Shown: one piece after another, positions 35,071 through 43,911 of the stretch | How positions within the stretch are numbered: position 1 is the first letter of the stretch | How the letters are laid out: each line of letters opens with the position of its first letter | From: Micromonospora chersina | Lineage (GTDB): Bacteria; Actinomycetota; Actinomycetes; Mycobacteriales; Micromonosporaceae | Length of the DNA: 64,000 nucleotides | Reading direction: 5' to 3' | Assembly (NCBI RefSeq): GCF_900091475.1 | Contig: NZ_FMIB01000002.1 | Span: 3,844,001-3,908,000, forward strand | Program-made: the position numbers and the translations under genes | Notes under the pieces: generated by a model | What the model was told of the DNA's origin: nothing | Seen by the model: the letters and a program-made list of their open reading frames with translations, nothing else | Databases searched by the model: none

Positions 35071-35101
35071 AGGGCCCCTTCCCCCGCCGGGGAGGGGCCC
35101 T
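35071..35101 (+). terminator. hairpin terminator of the PhoX-family gene
   Basis: AGGGCCCC-T-TCCCC pairs with GGGGAGGGGCCCT with a single bulge, followed by TTCG, 37 bases after the stop. Confidence 0.75.
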
Positions 35102-35120
35102 TCGCGTGTCCGCTCCGGGG

Positions 35121-35903
35121 TCAGGCGTCTGCGGCGATGCCGTCGGCGACCGCGCGGGCCACCGTGAGCAGCTTGGCGCGGACCACCCGGGCGGACGTCA
35201 TCATCTCGCTGGCCGGCAGCGCGCAGGCCAGCACCACCCGGCGCTCGATGTCCTTGTCGGGGGTGACCAGCACCGCGGCGCACGCCACCCCCTGCCGGAA
35301 CTGGCCCAGCTCCAACTGCATGCCGCGCCGGTCGCCGGCGGCCAGGTCGGCCTCGAACGCCTCGACGGTGGTGAGGGTGGCGCCGGTGAACGGGCGCATG
35401 CCGTATTCCCGCAGGTAGCGGAAGCGCTGCTCGGGGGTGAGGGTGGCCAGCAGGCCCTTGCCGAGCGCGGTGGCGTGCGCGCCCTCGTCGAAGCCCGGCA
35501 CCAGGTCCTCCAGGTACGGCGAGCGCGGCCCCTCGGCGACCGCCGTGAGCGCCACCTGACCGCCCACGAAGCGGCCCAGGTAGTGGCTCCAGCCGGTGTC
35601 CGCCGCGGCCCGCCGCAGCGCCTCCCCGACCGGCGGCGGCCCGCGGAACGCGGTGACCAGCTCGCGGTAGCGGTCGGCGACCTCCAGCCCGACGATGTAC
35701 GTGCCGTCCTCCCGGCGGATCACGTAGCCCTCGTAGGCCAGCGTGCGCACCAGGTGGTAGGTCGTGGCGACGGTCAGCTCGCAGCGGCGGGCGATCTGCT
35801 TGACGGTGAGCCCTTTCGGCGCACGGCCGACCGACTCGAGCACTCGTAGCGCGCGGGAGACACTTCGGATCAGGTCCGAAGGTTCCGCCAAGGGGTCACG
35901 CAC
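35121..35903 (-). CDS. IclR family transcriptional regulator
   Basis: A 260-residue regulator. The N-terminal winged helix-turn-helix is RSVSRALRVLESVGRAPKGLTVKQIARRCELTVATTYHLVRTLAYEGYVIRRE; the GAF-like effector domain covers the rest (GLEVADRYRELV.. EGAHATALGKGLLATLTPEQR.. VACAAVLVTPDKDIERRVVLACALPASEM). The GTG at 35903 is chosen over 35909 because GGAGG lies exactly 5 bases upstream of it. The effector is unknown. It is divergent from the MFS gene, its likeliest target, with an inverted repeat between them. Confidence 0.9.
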   Translation of the reverse strand: MRDPLAEPSDLIRSVSRALRVLESVGRAPKGLTVKQIARRCELTVATTYHLVRTLAYEGYVIRREDGTYIVGLEVADRYRELVTAFRGPPPVGEALRRAAADTGWSHYLGRFVGGQVALTAVAEGPRSPYLEDLVPGFDEGAHATALGKGLLATLTPEQRFRYLREYGMRPFTGATLTTVEAFEADLAAGDRRGMQLELGQFRQGVACAAVLVTPDKDIERRVVLACALPASEMMTSARVVRAKLLTVARAVADGIAADA

Positions 35904-35940
35904 AACCACCTCCGCCGCCGGGGACTTACACCATATGAAA

Positions 35941-35966
35941 AACAGGCCGAGTGCGAAATGCCTGTT
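35941..35966. promoter_or_regulatory. inverted repeat, candidate IclR-family operator
   Basis: AACAGGC (35941-35947) and GCCTGTT (35960-35966) form a 7+7 inverted repeat with a 12-base centre, in the 154-base space between the divergent regulator and transporter genes. Confidence 0.4.
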
Positions 35967-36042
35967 CGGATCGAGGATGCCAGATCACCGGGCACGGACC
36001 GTGCACCGACAGACACGATCAGCTGCCAAAACGTGACCGGCG

Positions 36043-36048
36043 TAGGTT
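36043..36048 (+). promoter_or_regulatory. -10 box of a leaderless promoter
   Basis: TAGGTT ends 9 bases before the ATG of the MFS gene at 36058; no ribosome site is seen. Confidence 0.45.
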
Positions 36049-36057
36049 GGGCGGGCC

Positions 36058-37299
36058 ATGACCGAAACCTTGTCGCATCCCGCTCCGCCCGCGCCCCGGC
36101 GTACCGTCCGGACCAACGCGGGCGCGATCGCCACCACGATCGCCTGCGTCCTGCCCGTCTTCCTGGTCGGCGGGCTCGCCGTGCAGATGGGCGACGACCT
36201 CGACTTCACGCCCGCCCGGCTGGGCCTGGCCGTCTCGGTCTACTTCGGTGTCAGCGCCCTCGCCTCGGTCCCCTCCGGCGCCCTGGTGGAGCGGTACGGG
36301 GCGGCCGTGGTGGCACGCGCCGGCATCCTCCTCTCCGCCGGCTCGCTGCTGGCCGTTGCGGGGCTGGCCCGGTCGTACCCCGTGCTCGTGGTCCTGCTCG
36401 CGCTCAGCGCCGCCGCCAACGCCCTCGGCCAGCTCGCCAGCAACGCGGCGCTGGCCCGGCACGTGCCCGCCCACCGGCAGGGCCTCTCCTTCGGGCTGAA
36501 GCAGGCCGCCATCCCGGTCTCCACCCTGCTTGCCGGCGCGGCGGTGCCGACCGTCGCGCTGACCGCCGGCTGGCGCTGGGCGTTCGTGGTGGCCGCCCTC
36601 GCGGCGCTGGCCGCGCTGCCGGCCGTACCCCCGGCGGAGCGGGACCGGGTCCGGCGTGCCGCCGCCGGCCGGGCGGGGCGGGCCACGACGGCGCTCGTGG
36701 TGGTCGGCGTGGCGGCGACCCTGGCGGCCGCCGCGGCGAACGCGCTGGGCACCTTCGTGGTCGACTCGGCGGCCGGTCGGGGGCTGTCCCCGGCGCTGGC
36801 GGGCCTCACCCTCACCCTGGGCAGCGCGGTCTGCGTGGCCGCCCGGGTGGGCGCGGGCTGGCTGGCCGACGGCCGGGAGACCGGCCACGTCGCGCTGATC
36901 GCCGGGATGCTGATGGTGGGTGCGGTGGGGCTGGCCCTGCTCGCGGTGTCCGGCCCGGTGCCGCTGGTGGCCGGCGTGGTGCTCGGCTTCGGCCTCGGCT
37001 GGGCCTGGCCCGGGCTGATGAACTTCGCGGTGGTCCGGCTCCACCCGCAGGCCCCGGCCGCCGCCACCTCGATCACCCAGACCGGGGTGTACGCGGGCGG
37101 CTGCGTCGGCCCGCTCGGCCTCGGCGCGATCGCCGACACTCTCGGCTACCCGACCATGTGGCTGGTAGCGGCGACCGCCATGCTCCTGGCCGCCGCCCTG
37201 ATGCTCCTGGGCGCCCGCCTACTGTCCGCCCACCCACCCGGCCCCCGCCTCGGTGATCATGAAGTTGGCGGCAGTTCGGGAGATCGACTCCGCCGCTAA
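36058..37299 (+). CDS. MFS transporter
   Basis: A 413-residue, twelve-helix major facilitator. The helix 2-3 loop signature appears as GALVERYGAAVVARAG. Hydrophobic segments are regular (AIATTIACVLPVFLVGGLAV; LLSAGSLLAVAGLA; WAFVVAALAALAALPAV; VPLVAGVVLGFGLGWAWPGLMNFAVV). The substrate is unknown; relatives include cyanate and metabolite transporters. The divergent IclR-type regulator may control it. Its last 15 or so residues (GDHEVGGSSGDRLRR) are encoded by one arm of an inverted repeat, so the tail is probably accidental. Confidence 0.88.
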   Translation: MTETLSHPAPPAPRRTVRTNAGAIATTIACVLPVFLVGGLAVQMGDDLDFTPARLGLAVSVYFGVSALASVPSGALVERYGAAVVARAGILLSAGSLLAVAGLARSYPVLVVLLALSAAANALGQLASNAALARHVPAHRQGLSFGLKQAAIPVSTLLAGAAVPTVALTAGWRWAFVVAALAALAALPAVPPAERDRVRRAAAGRAGRATTALVVVGVAATLAAAAANALGTFVVDSAAGRGLSPALAGLTLTLGSAVCVAARVGAGWLADGRETGHVALIAGMLMVGAVGLALLAVSGPVPLVAGVVLGFGLGWAWPGLMNFAVVRLHPQAPAAATSITQTGVYAGGCVGPLGLGAIADTLGYPTMWLVAATAMLLAAALMLLGARLLSAHPPGPRLGDHEVGGSSGDRLRR

Positions 37300-37310
37300 C
37301 CTCATGATCA
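37254..37310. repeat. imperfect inverted repeat (REP-like) at the end of the MFS gene
   Basis: The arm 37254-37274 (begins TGATCATGA) and the arm 37290-37310 (ends TCATGATCA) pair over 21 bases with three mismatches, leaving a 15-base centre. It covers the MFS stop codon and could fold as a terminator. The sequence looks like a dispersed intergenic element rather than a simple GC hairpin. Confidence 0.65.
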
Positions 37311-37357
37311 ACCAGCGAGGCCGCCGGAGGGCAGGGCAGCGGGCGGGCAGGTTCGGG

Positions 37358-38440
37358 TCAGCTGGTGCGGTCGGCGATGTAGTCGCAGAGGGATTCGAGG
37401 GCTCGGCGGGCCGGGCCCGCCGGGAGGGGCGCGAGGCGGGCGCGGGCGTCCTCGGCGTAGCTGCGGACCGTCTCCCGGGCGCGCTTCAGCGCGGGCGACT
37501 CGCGGAGCAGGCCGAGTGCCTCGGCGTGCAGCGCGTCGTCGACGAGCGGGCCGGTCGCCAGGATCTCCCGGAGCCGGACGCTGGCCGCGTCGGAGTCGTC
37601 GGAGGCGAGCGCGTAGAGCACCGGCAGGGTCGGCACGCCCTCGCGCAGGTCGGTGCCGGGCGTCTTGCCCGACTGCACCGACTCGCTGGCGATGTCCAGC
37701 AGGTCGTCGGAGAGCTGGAAGGCCACCCCGATGATCTCGCCGTAGCCGGCCAACGCCTCGATGTGCTCGGCGGACGCACCGCCGAACATGCCGCCGAAGC
37801 GGGCCGAGGTGGCGATCAGCGAACCGGTCTTCTCGGCGATGACGTGCAGGTAGTGCGCGACCGGGTCGCTGCCGCGCGGGCCGACCGTCTCGGCGATCTG
37901 CCCGTGCACCAGCCGGGCGAAGGTGCGCGCCTGGAGGCGTACGGCCTCCGGGCCCAGGTCGGCCGAGATGTCCGCGGCCCGGGCGAAGAGGTAGTCGCCG
38001 ACCAGGATGGCCACCGAGTTGGTCCAGCGGGAGTTGGCGCTCGGGGCGCCCCGGCGCACGACCGCCTCGTCCATGACGTCGTCGTGGTAGAGCGTCGCCA
38101 GGTGGGTGAGCTCCATCACCACGGCGGCGGGCACGACCTCCGCGGCGTCCGGGTCGCCGAACTGGGCGCCCAGCGCCACCAGCAGCGGCCGGAACCGCTT
38201 GCCGCCGGCCTCCACCAGGTGCCGGGCCGCCTCGCTGACGAGCGGGTCGGCGCTGGCCACGCTGGCACGCAGGTCGGTCTCGACCCGCTCCAGGAGACCC
38301 AGGACGGACGCCTCGACCCGCGGATCGGCGAGGTGCAGGCCGAGCGCGCCGAACTGACCCGTGCCCTCCGGGCCCGGACCACCGCCCGGGCCGGTGGCAC
38401 CTGAACGCTCGCCAGCCGGAATCACCACGCCATCAACCAT
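37358..38440 (-). CDS. polyprenyl diphosphate synthase (menaquinone side chain)
   Basis: A 360-residue trans-prenyltransferase with both Asp-rich motifs: first DDVMD at residues 120-124 (LATLYHDDVMDEAVVRRG) and second DDLLD at 245-249 (GVAFQLSDDLLDIAS). GGKRFRPLL at about 79-87 is also present. These enzymes condense isopentenyl diphosphate onto an allylic primer to build long isoprenoid chains, here probably the menaquinone tail, given the complex I and menaquinone genes next to it. Chain length cannot be read from sequence alone. The ATG at 38440 is the nearest one to the conserved region. Confidence 0.92.
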   Translation of the reverse strand: MVDGVVIPAGERSGATGPGGGPGPEGTGQFGALGLHLADPRVEASVLGLLERVETDLRASVASADPLVSEAARHLVEAGGKRFRPLLVALGAQFGDPDAAEVVPAAVVMELTHLATLYHDDVMDEAVVRRGAPSANSRWTNSVAILVGDYLFARAADISADLGPEAVRLQARTFARLVHGQIAETVGPRGSDPVAHYLHVIAEKTGSLIATSARFGGMFGGASAEHIEALAGYGEIIGVAFQLSDDLLDIASESVQSGKTPGTDLREGVPTLPVLYALASDDSDAASVRLREILATGPLVDDALHAEALGLLRESPALKRARETVRSYAEDARARLAPLPAGPARRALESLCDYIADRTS

Positions 38441-38479
38441 GCCACACCCGTTCGACCTGCCCGGCGAGGGGGATACGGA

Positions 38480-38515
38480 CCGGGGGCCGGCACGCCTCGG
38501 CGTACCGGCCCCCGG
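38480..38515 (-). terminator. hairpin terminator of the nuo operon
   Basis: The arms 38480-38490 and 38505-38515 pair perfectly over 11 bases and the stem continues inward with one mismatch to a two-base loop. It starts 13 bases beyond the nuoN stop. Confidence 0.82.
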
Positions 38516-38528
38516 GGTGGAACCTCTG

Positions 38529-40082
38529 TCATCGCACGAATTCGGCGGCACCGTTGGCCAGGTCGAGCAGGGGCGCCGGGGCGACACCCAGGACCAGCGT
38601 GGCGAGCACGCCGATGACCAGGGCCGCCGAGGTGAGCGCGCCCGGCACGGTGACCGTCGGGGTGGCGTCGCCGGGCTCCGAGAGCCACATCATCACCACG
38701 ACCCGCAGGTACGGGAAGGCCAGCACCATGCTGGTCAGCACGCCGGCGATCACCAGCCAGGCCTGGTTCGCGTCCAGCGCCGGGGCGAAGACGGCGAACT
38801 TGCTGGTGAACCCGCTGGTGAGCGGGATACCGGCGAAGGCCAGCAGGATGAACGTGAAGATCGCCGCGAAGAACGGCGACCGGCGGCCGAGCCCGGCCCA
38901 ACGGGACAGGTGGGTGGCCTCCCCGTCGGCGTCCCGGACCAGGGTCACGACGGCGAACGCGGCGAGCACCGAGAAGCCGTACGCGACCAGGTAGAACATC
39001 GTGCCGGAGAGCCCCTCCTTGCTGGGCGCCAGCACGCCCACCAGCAGGTAGCCCGCGTTCGCGATCGACGAGTACGCCAGCAGCCGCTTGATGTCCGTCT
39101 GGGTCACCGCGAGCACCGCGCCGACCAGCATGGTCAGCACCGCCACCGCGCCGAGCACCGGGGTGAAGTCCCAGGAGGCCCCCGCGAAGGCGACGTGGAA
39201 GACCCGCAGCAGGGCGCCGAACGCGGCGACCTTGGTGCAGGCGGCCATGAAGCCGGTCACCGGGGTCGGCGCGCCCTGGTAGACGTCCGGGGTCCAGACG
39301 TGGAACGGGGCGGCGGCGGCCTTGAAGAGCAGGCCGATGGCGAGCAGCGCCATGCCGGCGAAGAGCAGCACCGGGCTGGACGAGGACTCGGACACCGCGG
39401 CGTGCACGGTGGCGAAGTCGACGCCGGCGCCCCGGCCCGGGATCCCGGCGGTGAAGCCGTAGATCAGGGCCACGCCGAAGAGGAAGAACGCCGAGGCGTA
39501 CGCGCCGAGCATGAAGTACTTGAGCGCGGCCTCCTGGCTCAGCAGCCGCCGGCGGCGGGCCAGCGCGCAGAGCAGGTAGAGCGGCAGCGAGAAGACCTCA
39601 AGTGCGATGAACATGGTCAGCAGGTCGTTCGCCGCCACGAAGATCAGCATGCCGCCGATCGCGAAGGTGACGAGCGGGTACACCTCCGTGGTGCCGCCCA
39701 TCCCGTCGGCCTGGCGCCGGTCGTCGGCCGACTCGGCGGTGACCGCGGCGTGGGCCACGAAGGCCCCGCCCCGCTCCACCGTGCGCTCGCCGATCAGCAG
39801 CAGCGCCATGGCGGCCAGGATCAGGATCGAGCCCTGGAGGAAGAGCGTCGGCCCGTCCACGGCGATGGCCTGGCCGGCGGTGATCAGCCGGTCGTCGGCG
39901 TTGAGGATCACCATGGTCAGCGCGCCGAGCACCGCCAGCAGGGCGAGCGCGAGCTGCACCGTGTTGCGCAGGCGGCGCGGCACGAACGCCTCGACCAGGA
40001 CGCCGACCAGGGCGGCGCCCAGCATGATCAGGATGGGAGCGAGCGCCGCGTAGTCGATCGACGGCAACTTCAGCTCGGTCAT
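38529..40082 (-). CDS. nuoN: NADH-quinone oxidoreductase subunit N
   Basis: A 517-residue antiporter-like membrane subunit of complex I with about 14 helices. Conserved stretches include FIALEVFSLPLYLLCALARR, AALKYFMLGAYASAFFLFG (Glu/Lys of the proton channel), LLFKAAAAPFHVWTPDVYQGAPTPVTGFMA and the broken-helix region DIKRLLAYSSIANAGYLLVG. It pumps protons as electrons pass to menaquinone. Last gene of the operon; its ATG overlaps the nuoM stop by 4 bases. Confidence 0.95.
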   Translation of the reverse strand: MTELKLPSIDYAALAPILIMLGAALVGVLVEAFVPRRLRNTVQLALALLAVLGALTMVILNADDRLITAGQAIAVDGPTLFLQGSILILAAMALLLIGERTVERGGAFVAHAAVTAESADDRRQADGMGGTTEVYPLVTFAIGGMLIFVAANDLLTMFIALEVFSLPLYLLCALARRRRLLSQEAALKYFMLGAYASAFFLFGVALIYGFTAGIPGRGAGVDFATVHAAVSESSSSPVLLFAGMALLAIGLLFKAAAAPFHVWTPDVYQGAPTPVTGFMAACTKVAAFGALLRVFHVAFAGASWDFTPVLGAVAVLTMLVGAVLAVTQTDIKRLLAYSSIANAGYLLVGVLAPSKEGLSGTMFYLVAYGFSVLAAFAVVTLVRDADGEATHLSRWAGLGRRSPFFAAIFTFILLAFAGIPLTSGFTSKFAVFAPALDANQAWLVIAGVLTSMVLAFPYLRVVVMMWLSEPGDATPTVTVPGALTSAALVIGVLATLVLGVAPAPLLDLANGAAEFVR

Positions 40083-41611
40083 TTCGCGGCCTCCTGGACG
40101 CTACCGACCTCCGGGGCGGGATCGGTCCGACCCACGTCCTGCATGGTCGCCTTCACGGCGGGGTTGATGACATCGGTGACCGGCTTGGGGTAGAAGCCGA
40201 GCAGCACGATCAGCGCGATGAGCGGGGCGACCACGATCTTCTCGCGCAGGCTGAGGTCCCGGCGCATGCCGTCGACCTCGGTCAGGGCCGGGTTGAGGGT
40301 GCCCTGGGTGGTGCGCTGCACCATCCACAGCACGTACGCCGCGGCCAGGATGATGCCGAGCGTGGCGATCACCGCGACCGGCTTGTTCGTGGTGAACGTG
40401 CCGATCAGCACCAGGAACTCGGAGACGAACGGCGCGGTGCCGGGCAGCGCCAGCGAGGCGAGACCGGCGAAGAAGAGCACCCCGGCGAGCAGCGGCACCA
40501 GCTTGCCCGCGCCGCCGAAGTCGCTGATCAGCGCCGAGCCCCGGCGGGCGATCAGCATGCCCACCACGAGGAAGAGCAGGCCGGTGGCCAGCCCGTGGTT
40601 GAGCATGTAGAGCACGGCGCCGGTGCCGGCCTGGGTGGTGAAGGCGAAGATGCCGACCCCGATGAACCCGAAGTGGGCGATCGAGGTGTACGACACCAGC
40701 CGCTTGAGGTCGTTCTGGCCGACCGCCAGCAGCGCGGCGTAGATGATGCCGATCACGCCGAGCGCCAGCGCCCACGGGGCGAACCACCGCGACGCCTCGG
40801 GGAAGAGCGGCAGGCAGTACCGCAGGATCCCGAAGGTGCCGACCTTGTCCAGCACGCCGACCAGCAGCGCCGCCGCGCCGGCCGGGGCCGCGCCACCGGC
40901 GTCCGGCAGCCAGGTGTGGAACGGGAAGAACGGCGCCTTGATCGCGAACGCGAGGAAGAAGCCGAGGAACAGCCAGCGGGCCGTGTCGGTGGCGAACTCG
41001 GCCTGGCTGAGCGCCTGCCAGTCGAAGGTCTTCCCGCCGACCACCCAGAGGCCGATCACCGCGGCCAGCATGAACAGGCCGCCGACCAGGGAGTAGAGGA
41101 AGAACTTGACCGCCGCGTACTGCCGCTGGTGGCCGCCGTAGCTGCCGATGAGGAAGTACATCGGCACCAGCATGACCTCGAAGAACACGTAGAACAGGAA
41201 CACGTCGGCGGCGGCGAAGACGCCGATCATCGTGCACTCGAGGACGAGCAGCAGCGCGAAGTAGACCGGCACCGAGCGCCGGGACGACTCGGCGTCATGC
41301 CACGACGCCAGGATCACCAGCGGCACCAGGATCGCGATCAGCATCAGCATCACCAGCGCGATGCCGTCCACCTCGAAGGTGAAGTTGACGCCCCAGTTCG
41401 GGATCCACGCGTAGGACTCGCGGAACTGGAACCGGTCACCGTCGGCCTGGAAGGTGATCCACATGGCCACCGAGAGCACCAGCACCAGCAGCGACCAGCC
41501 GAACGCCACCAGCTTGGCCAGGTCCGGGTTGCGCCGCGGCAGCAGGGCCACGACCAGGGCGCCGACCAGCGGCGCCACGGTCAGCACCGAGAGGAACGGG
41601 AAGTTGGACAT
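40079..41611 (-). CDS. nuoM: NADH-quinone oxidoreductase subunit M
   Basis: A 510-residue antiporter-like subunit of complex I. Key elements are FFEVMLVPMYFLIGSYGG (channel Glu), AIKAPFFPFHTWLPDAGGAAP (Lys), and NDLKRLVSYTSIAHFGFIGVG. It provides one of the proton paths in the membrane arm. The ATG lies 64 bases after the nuoL stop, the widest gap in the operon; the space holds no gene. Confidence 0.95.
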   Translation of the reverse strand: MSNFPFLSVLTVAPLVGALVVALLPRRNPDLAKLVAFGWSLLVLVLSVAMWITFQADGDRFQFRESYAWIPNWGVNFTFEVDGIALVMLMLIAILVPLVILASWHDAESSRRSVPVYFALLLVLECTMIGVFAAADVFLFYVFFEVMLVPMYFLIGSYGGHQRQYAAVKFFLYSLVGGLFMLAAVIGLWVVGGKTFDWQALSQAEFATDTARWLFLGFFLAFAIKAPFFPFHTWLPDAGGAAPAGAAALLVGVLDKVGTFGILRYCLPLFPEASRWFAPWALALGVIGIIYAALLAVGQNDLKRLVSYTSIAHFGFIGVGIFAFTTQAGTGAVLYMLNHGLATGLLFLVVGMLIARRGSALISDFGGAGKLVPLLAGVLFFAGLASLALPGTAPFVSEFLVLIGTFTTNKPVAVIATLGIILAAAYVLWMVQRTTQGTLNPALTEVDGMRRDLSLREKIVVAPLIALIVLLGFYPKPVTDVINPAVKATMQDVGRTDPAPEVGSVQEAAK

Positions 41612-41675
41612 TATTCGGCCTTACCTCCGTCGTGACTGCGTGGCCCGCCGGCGGGGGCGGCCGCGTTGAGGTCGA

Positions 41676-43604
41676 TCACGCCAGCCACCCCGCCTGCACC
41701 GCCAGGAAGGCCGCCACCACGAGCAGCGCGCCGGTCAGGATCGAGGTCGCGTACGACCGCACGAAACCGGTCTGCAGCCGCCGGAGCCGGCCCGAGCCAC
41801 CACCCACCGCGGCGGCGAGGCCGTTGACCAGCCCGTCGACGCCCCGGTTGTCGAGGAAGACCAGCGCCCGGGTGAGGAAGATGCCCGGCTTCTCGAAGAC
41901 CGCCTCGTTGACGGCGTCCGTGTAGAGGTTCTTGCGGGCGGCGGTGACCAGCACGCCGGCCGGCTGCGGCTCGGTGGCCGTGCCGTTGCGGAACAGGAAC
42001 CAGGCCAGCCCGGCCCCGAGCACGGTCACCAGCAGCGAGAGCGTGGTGATCAGCCAGTGCGCCATGACGGCGTGCTGGCCCTCCTCCTGGTGGCGCAGGC
42101 CCGCGGTCGCCTCCAGCCAGTCCGGCACGGACGAGGCCAGCAACGCGCCGGCCGCGACCGAACCGATCGCCAGCAAGATCAGCGGGATCGTCATCAGCTT
42201 CGGCGACTCGTGCGGGTGCTCGATGTCCTCGGTCCAGCGGGCCGGGCCGTGGAAGGTGAGCACGAAGAGCCGGGTCATGTAGAACGCGGTGAGCCCGGCG
42301 CCGAGCAGCGCGGCCAGGCCGAAGAGCCAGGCCGTCCAGCCCTCACGCTCGAACGCGGCCACGATGATCGGCTCCTTGGAGAAGAAGCCGGAGAACGGGA
42401 ACATGCCGATGATGGCCAGCCAGCCCATCATGAAGGTCAGCCAGGTGACCTTCATGTACTTCGACAGGTTGCCGAAGCGGCGGATGTCGACCTGGTCGTT
42501 CATGCCGTGCATGACCGAGCCGGCGCCGAGGAACATGTTGGCCTTGAAGAAGCCGTGCGCCAGCAGGTGCACGATGGCCAGCGCGTACGCCGCGCCGCCC
42601 AGGCCCACGCCGAGGAACATGTAGCCGATCTGGCTCACCGTCGACCAGGCCAGCACCCGCTTGATGTCGTCCTTGGCCGCGCCGATGAGGCAGCCCATCA
42701 GCAGGGTGATCGCGCCGACGCTGACCACCACGAGCTGGAGCGTGTGGTTGGCCGAGAAGATCGGGTTGGAGCGGGCGATCAGGTAGACGCCCGCGGTGAC
42801 CATGGTCGCCGCGTGGATGAGCGCGGAGACCGGGGTCGGGCCCTCCATGGCGTCCGGCAGCCACGCCTGGAGCGGGAACTGGCCGGACTTACCGGTGGCA
42901 CCGAGGAGCAGCAGCAGGCCCAGCACCAGCACGGTGGTGGCGCTCAGCGCGCCGACGCCGTTGAAGACCTCGTCGTACTGGGTGGTGCCGAGCATGGCGA
43001 ACATGACGAAGATGCCGATGGCCAGGCCGGCGTCGCCGACCCGGTTCATGAGGAACGCCTTCTTGCCGGCGGTGGCCGCGCTCGGCCGGCCGTACCAGAA
43101 GGAGATCAGCAGGTACGACGCCAGACCGACGCCCTCCCAGCCGAAGTAGAGCATCACGTAGTTGTTGCCGAGCACCAGCAGCAGCATCGCGGCGACGAAC
43201 AGGTTGAAGTACCCGAAGAACCGCCGCCGGCCCTCGTCGTGCGCCATGTACTCGACCGCGTAGAGGTGGATCAGGAAACCCACCCCGGTGATCAGCAGTA
43301 CGAAGACGGCGGCCAGCGGGTCGAAGAGCAGACCGAAGTCCACCTTGAGGTCGCCGACCGTGATGAACTGCCAGAGGCTCTGCTCGACCTGCTTGTTCTC
43401 CAGGCCACGCAGCTGGAAGAAGTAGGTCAGGCCGAGCACGAAGGCGGCGCCGATGGCCGCCACGCCCAGCCAGTGACCCCAGCGGTCCGCCCGCTTGCCG
43501 AGCAGCAGCAGGATCGCCGCGCTCACCAGCGGGATGGCCACCAGCAGCCAGACACTGCCCAGAAGCCCGCTGGCCTGGGCGAATTCCACAGTCTCTTCCA
43601 CCAC
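41676..43604 (-). CDS. nuoL: NADH-quinone oxidoreductase subunit L
   Basis: A 642-residue antiporter-like subunit at the distal end of the complex I membrane arm. It shows FFGYFNLFVAAMLLLVLGNNYVMLYFGWEGVGLASYLLISFW, GKSGQFPLQAWLPDAMEGPTPVSALIHAATMVTAGVYL and DIKRVLAWSTVSQIGYMFLGVG, then the long lateral helix and a C-terminal anchor (SILTGALLVVAAFLAVQAGWLA). The GTG start lies 7 bases after the nuoK stop. Confidence 0.96.
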   Translation of the reverse strand: MVEETVEFAQASGLLGSVWLLVAIPLVSAAILLLLGKRADRWGHWLGVAAIGAAFVLGLTYFFQLRGLENKQVEQSLWQFITVGDLKVDFGLLFDPLAAVFVLLITGVGFLIHLYAVEYMAHDEGRRRFFGYFNLFVAAMLLLVLGNNYVMLYFGWEGVGLASYLLISFWYGRPSAATAGKKAFLMNRVGDAGLAIGIFVMFAMLGTTQYDEVFNGVGALSATTVLVLGLLLLLGATGKSGQFPLQAWLPDAMEGPTPVSALIHAATMVTAGVYLIARSNPIFSANHTLQLVVVSVGAITLLMGCLIGAAKDDIKRVLAWSTVSQIGYMFLGVGLGGAAYALAIVHLLAHGFFKANMFLGAGSVMHGMNDQVDIRRFGNLSKYMKVTWLTFMMGWLAIIGMFPFSGFFSKEPIIVAAFEREGWTAWLFGLAALLGAGLTAFYMTRLFVLTFHGPARWTEDIEHPHESPKLMTIPLILLAIGSVAAGALLASSVPDWLEATAGLRHQEEGQHAVMAHWLITTLSLLVTVLGAGLAWFLFRNGTATEPQPAGVLVTAARKNLYTDAVNEAVFEKPGIFLTRALVFLDNRGVDGLVNGLAAAVGGGSGRLRRLQTGFVRSYATSILTGALLVVAAFLAVQAGWLA

Positions 43605-43611
43605 GAGCCCC

Positions 43612-43911
43612 TCAGTACTTCAGCAGGTTGGCGTCGTCGACGCTCGCCGAGCGCCGGGTCCGGAAGATCGACATGATGATCGCGAGCCCGACCACGACCT
43701 CGGCCGCGGCCACCACCATCACGAAGAACGCCATGATCTGGCCGTTCAGGTCGCCGTTGATCCGGCTGAACGTGACGAGCGTCAGGTTGGCCGCGTTGAG
43801 CATCAGCTCGACGCACATGAACAGCACGATCGCGTTGCGCCGGATCAGCACGCCGACGGCGCCGATGGTGAACAGCACCGCCGCGAGGATCAGGTAGTAG
43901 TCCGGGGTCAC
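43612..43911 (-). CDS. nuoK: NADH-quinone oxidoreductase subunit K
   Basis: A 99-residue, three-helix membrane subunit. [23 protein letters not shown] contains the first buried Glu and [27 protein letters not shown] the second; both belong to the proton path near the quinone end. The GTG overlaps the nuoJ stop by 4 bases. Confidence 0.95.
   Translation of the reverse strand: MTPDYYLILAAVLFTIGAVGVLIRRNAIVLFMCVELMLNAANLTLVTFSRINGDLNGQIMAFFVMVVAAAEVVVGLAIIMSIFRTRRSASVDDANLLKY

Noticed and set aside
42057..43676. Plus-strand open frame of 539 codons opposite nuoL
   Set aside because: Composition is dominated by Arg, Gln, His and Glu from reversed hydrophobic codons; nuoL is certain on the minus strand.
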